Origin: Rhodospirillales bacterium
GTDB taxonomy: Bacteria > Pseudomonadota > Alphaproteobacteria > Rhodospirillales > Casp-alpha2
Reading direction: 5' to 3'
NCBI GenBank assembly: GCA_018664265.1
Contig: JABJOR010000189.1
Span: forward strand, 1 to 10,786
Length of the DNA: 10,786 bases
Part shown: positions 7,127 to 10,786 of the stretch, in pieces
Layout of the letters: every line of letters starts with the position of its first letter
How positions within the stretch are numbered: position 1 is the first letter of the stretch
The notes under the pieces: generated by a model
Seen by the model: the letters and a program-made list of their open reading frames with translations, nothing else
What the model was told of the DNA's origin: nothing
The model's database searches: none
Made by a program: the position numbers and the translations under genes

Positions 7127-8601
7127 GCAACCCTGCAACGATTCTGATTGTTGATGATGAAGTCCGTAGTCTTGAAGCGCTAGAGCGAAATTTATCGGAT
7201 GAGTTCGATGTTAAAACGGCATCTAATGTCGCAGATGCAGAAGACATTCTGAACCGGGACTGGGTCCAGATCATTCTGTGTGATCAACGCATGCCAGAAA
7301 CCACAGGTGTGGAGTTCTTGAAAGAGGTTCGCAAAAAATGGCCCGATGTCATTCGGATTATTATCTCGGGCTATACCGATGCAGACGATATCATTGAAAG
7401 CATCAATGATGCTGGCATCTATCAATACATTACAAAGCCCTGGCACCCCGATAGTTTAATGCTGACACTTAAAAACGCACTGAATCTTTCCGAGATGCAG
7501 CGCCAGAATGAGCTGCTGGCTGTCGAATTGAAAATGACATCGCCGCGCGTGAAGTCGTTGGTGGCTGATCGTAAAAATAATTTGCGAACTGTCTATCAGG
7601 GAAACGATTGTATTATTCGCAGCTACGATAGCCCATTGAATGACGTATGTGACTTGCTTCACCGGTTTTCTACGTTTGATATTTCTGTCCTGATTACAGG
7701 TGAATCCGGTACTGGTAAGGAATTGGCTGCGCGAGTATTGCATTATAACTCCTTACGCTGGAATAAACCGTTTGTTGTTGAAAACTGCGGTGCTTTGCCA
7801 GATGAATTGCTGGAGAGTGAACTTTTCGGCCATAAACGGGGTTCGTTTACAGGGGCGGTTGAGAGCCATATTGGTCTGTTCGAGCGAGCAGATGGCGGCA
7901 CCATATTCCTTGATGAGATTGGTGAAATATCTCCGGCATTTCAGGTGAAATTGCTTCGTGTTCTACAGGAAGGCGAAATCCGCCCGGTCGGGGCAAACAA
8001 GTCTCGTAAAGTTGATGTGCGTGTGCTGGCGGCTACAAACAAGGACTTGGAAGCCGAGGTTGAAAAAGGGAATTTCCGCAAGGATTTGTATTTCCGTCTG
8101 GCTGCCGTAACCATTTATATGCCCCCTTTACGTGAACGCCCGGATGACGTTGAAGTTCTTGCAAATTTCTTGTTAGAGAAATCCATGAAGGAGCTGGATA
8201 AAACTGTAAAAGGTTTTAGTGGAGAGGCTCTGGCTTGTCTTATGGCCTATCAATGGCCCGGTAATGTGCGTGAAATGCAAAATGAAATTCAGCGGATGCT
8301 TGTTATGGGCGTCAAAGGAAAAATTCTGGGAGCAGATTTGCTTCTTCCAAAAATACTTTATGCAGCGCCACAAGATGATGCTTCAGATTTGACATTGTTG
8401 TCCCAAACAAAAGGTGTCTTGAAAGCACGGGTAGAGCATTTTGAATCCTGTATCCTTCGAGAGACATTGATACGCCACCGCTGGAATAAAAGCCGTGCAG
8501 CCAAGGAACTGGGGTTGTCGCGGGTTGGACTTCGTAGCAAGCTTGAGCGCTATGATCTGGAAAAGGTCGAGCACATAAAAGTAAAAGAAGCAGTAAGTTG
8601 A
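7123..8601 (+). CDS. hupR: HupR/HoxA, NtrC-type activator of hydrogenase genes
   Basis: Response regulator of the H2-sensing system; in relatives it activates the hydrogenase structural promoter, and the unphosphorylated form is the active one. Order in the 492 residues: receiver domain with D11/D12, phosphoacceptor D54, S82 and K105; a linker to about 160; AAA+ domain with Walker A GESGTGKE (193-200), Walker B IFLDEIGE (261-268) and the sigma54-contact loop GSFTGA (240-245), a one-residue variant of GAFTGA; and a C-terminal Fis-type helix-turn-helix around 452-478 ([16 protein letters not shown]). The start ATGA overlaps the hypX stop. The receiver appears phosphorylation-competent. General NtrC-family membership is certain; HupR/HoxA identity rests on family resemblance plus position between hypX and hupT-hupU. 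Confidence 0.9.
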   Translation: MSNPATILIVDDEVRSLEALERNLSDEFDVKTASNVADAEDILNRDWVQIILCDQRMPETTGVEFLKEVRKKWPDVIRIIISGYTDADDIIESINDAGIYQYITKPWHPDSLMLTLKNALNLSEMQRQNELLAVELKMTSPRVKSLVADRKNNLRTVYQGNDCIIRSYDSPLNDVCDLLHRFSTFDISVLITGESGTGKELAARVLHYNSLRWNKPFVVENCGALPDELLESELFGHKRGSFTGAVESHIGLFERADGGTIFLDEIGEISPAFQVKLLRVLQEGEIRPVGANKSRKVDVRVLAATNKDLEAEVEKGNFRKDLYFRLAAVTIYMPPLRERPDDVEVLANFLLEKSMKELDKTVKGFSGEALACLMAYQWPGNVREMQNEIQRMLVMGVKGKILGADLLLPKILYAAPQDDASDLTLLSQTKGVLKARVEHFESCILRETLIRHRWNKSRAAKELGLSRVGLRSKLERYDLEKVEHIKVKEAVS

Positions 8602-8605
8602 ATTG

Positions 8606-9985
8606 ATGGGAAGCAAATTGCCAACAACACCTGCACAGAAAGGCTTGAGCGATCATGTCGGGCCTGTTGATGAGCTGGTGATGCAATCCCTTGACGAGGA
8701 AGCCTGGATCGAAGTCATCCAGAAAATGGATAGCGTCTATTCCGACTTGATTGAGTCTCAGGTTGATGTCGAAGAAAAAAATGCAAAACTGGAGAACGCA
8801 CAAAAATTCATCAGGAGCATTCTGTCATCAATGACGGACGTGCTGATCGTTACGGATATGAAAGGTATTATTCAACGGGTTAATACAGCCATGGCAAATA
8901 TCGTAGGGAAAAGCGAGAAGCAAATGGTTGGTGATTCATTATTATCGTACTTCGAAGAAAGCTCGCTTGCGGCGGTTGATGCATTCTTTGAGATGGTTCA
9001 TTCACAAGAAACAATTCTTGATAGTGAAATCTCTCTTATTGGAGAGAACGATGTATTGGTTCCTTTATCTGTAAATTGCTCAACCCATTATGATAATAAG
9101 GGACGTTTGGTCGGGGTTGTGCTGATCGGGCGCCCTATAGGTGAACTCCGCCGTGCCTATACAGAATTGGATGATGCACATCAGAATTTACATATGGCAC
9201 AGGAACAGTTGGTGCTTTCGGAAAAGATGGCTGCCCTTGGACGCTTGGTGGCTGGCGTTGCCCATGAGTTGAACAATCCTATCAGCTTCGTTTTTGGAAA
9301 CATGCACGCTTTGCAGCGATATGGCGCCAATATAACTCAGTACTTGCAGGCCCTTGATAGTGACCTTTCAGCGCAAGAGCTTAAAGCATTACGCGCCCAG
9401 TTGAAAATTGACAAGATCGCCAGGGATATTGCACCGTTGGTTGATGGAACCCTTGAAGGCGCAGAACGGGTTCGTGATATTGTTCAGGACTTGAGGCGTT
9501 TTTCCAGCGCACAGGAACAGCCGCGCGAAGACGTTGATCTTCCGACAATACTCCGCACAGCCACGAAATGGGTTTCAACAACAGCTCGTGTTCGCCCTGA
9601 AGTTGACTTCCAATTAGAAGAACCCCTTAGCGTGGTCGCACACAAAGGCCATATCCATCAGATCGTTGTCAATCTTGTACAAAATTCTATTGATGTCATG
9701 GCTGACAGTCCATCACCACGGCTTGAAATTGGGTGCAGGCTTGAAGGCGATGCTGTCAAAGCCTGGGTGCGTGATTTCGGACCAGGTATTTCAGATGAAG
9801 ACATGCCCAATATTTTTGAGCCTTTCTATACGACAAAGCCCATTGGTCAGGGAACAGGCCTTGGCCTGTCGGTCAGCTACCGCATGGCTGAAGAACAAGG
9901 CGGAAAATTAAGTGCAGAAAATCACCCGGATGGGGGCGCTATATTTACTTTGACCTTGCCGATGGAGGTCAAAAACGATGAGTAG
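8606..9985 (+). CDS. hupT: HupT/HoxJ, PAS-containing histidine kinase of the H2 sensor
   Basis: Cytosolic sensor kinase that in relatives phosphorylates HupR/HoxA when H2 is absent and is inhibited by the H2-sensing hydrogenase HupUV/HoxBC. No membrane segment is seen in the 459 residues. An N-terminal helical stretch (about 20-68) leads into a PAS domain (about 68-180; SSMTDVLIVTDMKGIIQRVN), then a helical linker, the dimerisation/phosphoacceptor segment VAHELNNP with H220, and the ATPase domain with the N box (NLVQNSIDVM, 356-365), DFGPGI (390-395), FEPFYTTK and GTGLGL (416-421). The HELNNP context places it with NtrB-like kinases. I chose ATG 8606, four bases after the hupR stop; a TTG at 8603 adds one residue. 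The ribosome binding site is weak, suggesting reinitiation. It overlaps hupU by eight bases. Confidence 0.9.
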   Translation: MGSKLPTTPAQKGLSDHVGPVDELVMQSLDEEAWIEVIQKMDSVYSDLIESQVDVEEKNAKLENAQKFIRSILSSMTDVLIVTDMKGIIQRVNTAMANIVGKSEKQMVGDSLLSYFEESSLAAVDAFFEMVHSQETILDSEISLIGENDVLVPLSVNCSTHYDNKGRLVGVVLIGRPIGELRRAYTELDDAHQNLHMAQEQLVLSEKMAALGRLVAGVAHELNNPISFVFGNMHALQRYGANITQYLQALDSDLSAQELKALRAQLKIDKIARDIAPLVDGTLEGAERVRDIVQDLRRFSSAQEQPREDVDLPTILRTATKWVSTTARVRPEVDFQLEEPLSVVAHKGHIHQIVVNLVQNSIDVMADSPSPRLEIGCRLEGDAVKAWVRDFGPGISDEDMPNIFEPFYTTKPIGQGTGLGLSVSYRMAEEQGGKLSAENHPDGGAIFTLTLPMEVKNDE

Positions 9986-10786
9986 TGGAAATCGGAAGAA
10001 ATTGCTATGGCTGCAATCAGGAGGGTGTGGTGGGTGCACGTTATCGTTGACCTGTGCTCAATCTCCAGACTTCCTTACCGCCTTTGACATTGCAGGAATT
10101 GATCTGATCTGGCATCCAACCCTGAGCGAAGAAACAGGGAGTGATGTTACGGCTATCCTGGACAAGGTTCTTAACGGTGAAATCAAAATTGATATATTTT
10201 GCCTTGAAGGTTCCGTGGTTCGTGGGCCGAATGGTTCTGGCAGATTTCATATGATGTCTGGTATGGGAAAGCCCATGCAGGAAATCATTACGGCTGTTGC
10301 CAAGGTGAGTGAAGCCGTTGTCGCGGTTGGTAGCTGTGCAGCGTATGGCGGGGTGACGTCAGGCGGGACAAACCCGGTTGAAGCCTGCGGTCTGTCTTTT
10401 GACAAAAGGGATGCGGGGGGCTTGTTGGGTGAAGAGTTCACTGCAGGGTCAGGAATGCCTGTGGTCAATATTTCCGGTTGTCCCACCCATCCCGATTGGG
10501 TAACGGAAACACTCTTCCAGATTGCCGCCGATCAACTTACGTCAGAAGATCTGGATGTTTTCGGGCGACCAAAGAGCATTTCCAACCATTTGGTGCACCA
10601 TGGGTGTTCTCGTAACGAATTTTATGAATTCAAGGCAAGTGCAGATCAATTATCCGGGCTTGGCTGTCTCATGGAAAACCTTGGGTGTATGGGGACGCAA
10701 GCCTGTGGTGATTGTAACACGCGCCATTGGAATGGCAGCGGTTCTTGTATCAGCGGTGGATATCCCTGCATTGCCTGTACGGAACC
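9978..10786 (+). CDS. hupU: HupU/HoxB, small subunit of regulatory H2-sensing hydrogenase, 3' end outside window
   Basis: Iron-sulfur subunit of the cytoplasmic H2 sensor that signals to HupT. The frame is open from ATG 9978 to the window end (269 full codons). It starts directly at the mature sequence, MSSGNRKKLLWLQSGGCGGC, with no twin-arginine signal, which separates HupU/HoxB from the exported HupS/HoxK. Proximal cluster ligands: C17, C20, C120, C168. Distal cluster: H207, C210, C230, C237. Medial cluster: C246, C264, C267 plus C257, which sits seven residues before C264, where classical [3Fe-4S]-containing small subunits have proline; four cysteines suggest a [4Fe-4S] medial cluster. GGAGG at 9964-9968 gives a strong ribosome binding site, and the start overlaps the end of hupT. 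About the last 60-70 residues and presumably hupV lie beyond the window. A cytosolic uptake hydrogenase of the related group (cyanobacterial HupS-like) is a less likely alternative given the neighbours. Confidence 0.92.
   Translation, partial: MSSGNRKKLLWLQSGGCGGCTLSLTCAQSPDFLTAFDIAGIDLIWHPTLSEETGSDVTAILDKVLNGEIKIDIFCLEGSVVRGPNGSGRFHMMSGMGKPMQEIITAVAKVSEAVVAVGSCAAYGGVTSGGTNPVEACGLSFDKRDAGGLLGEEFTAGSGMPVVNISGCPTHPDWVTETLFQIAADQLTSEDLDVFGRPKSISNHLVHHGCSRNEFYEFKASADQLSGLGCLMENLGCMGTQACGDCNTRHWNGSGSCISGGYPCIACTE

Noticed and set aside
8312..8803. 163-residue open frame on the - strand across the hupR-hupT junction
   Set aside because: No recognisable domain, antisense to two well-identified genes, and no supporting upstream signals; treated as chance.
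9978..10786. Reading the small subunit as the structural uptake hydrogenase HupS
   Set aside because: No twin-arginine signal peptide precedes the CGGC motif, and the gene is coupled to hupT, so HupU/HoxB is favoured.
1..10786. A previously undescribed system
   Set aside because: Every gene belongs to a known [NiFe]-hydrogenase maturation or H2-sensing family; only gene order and the regulatory gap appear potentially new.

Overview
The window is one dense, single-strand block of [NiFe]-hydrogenase maturation and regulation genes. Every gene lies on the + strand, in the order hupJ (5' end cut off) - hupK - hypA - hypB - hypC - hypD - hypE - hypX - hupR - hupT - hupU (3' end cut off). The gene set (HupK, HupJ/HybE, HypX, and an NtrC-type regulator with a histidine kinase and a Tat-less sensor small subunit) is typical of aerobic or facultative hydrogen-oxidising Proteobacteria, and most like Alphaproteobacteria or Cupriavidus-type hup/hox clusters. 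Base composition looks moderate (near 45-50% GC by eye), well below Rhodobacter, Bradyrhizobium or Cupriavidus, so a moderate-GC alphaproteobacterium is my best guess; I cannot name the genus.

Region 1 (1-654): the end of hupJ, probably the last gene of an upstream structural hup operon outside the window. A gap of about 100 bp follows, with a consensus TATAAT -10 box, a plausible -35 box, and a near-perfect 22-bp palindrome overlapping that -35 box. This is the only real intergenic region in the window.

Region 2 (655-7126): hupK, then hypABCDE and hypX. HypA and HypB deliver nickel. HypC, HypD and HypE assemble the Fe(CN)2 unit on the HypC-HypD complex. HypX makes the CO ligand from a formyl donor in the presence of oxygen. 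HupK is a degenerate paralogue of the large subunit and probably works as a scaffold or chaperone for the metal centre with HypC/HupF-type proteins. hypF, the carbamoyl transferase that supplies HypE, is not in the window and must be elsewhere.

Region 3 (7123-10786): the H2-signalling cassette. HupU (with HupV, presumably just downstream) senses H2, HupT is the PAS-containing histidine kinase and HupR is the receiver/AAA+/HTH activator of hydrogenase structural genes.

From hupK to hupU every junction is an overlap of 1-8 bases or a gap of no more than 5 bases, so the ten genes are probably one translationally coupled transcript starting at the promoter near 579-606. This would place maturation factors and the regulatory circuit under one control point. 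I see no RNA genes, mobile elements, CRISPR arrays or insertion scars. The gene content is a known system; the parts most worth follow-up are the palindrome/promoter, the absence of hypF, and the cluster-ligand pattern in HupU.
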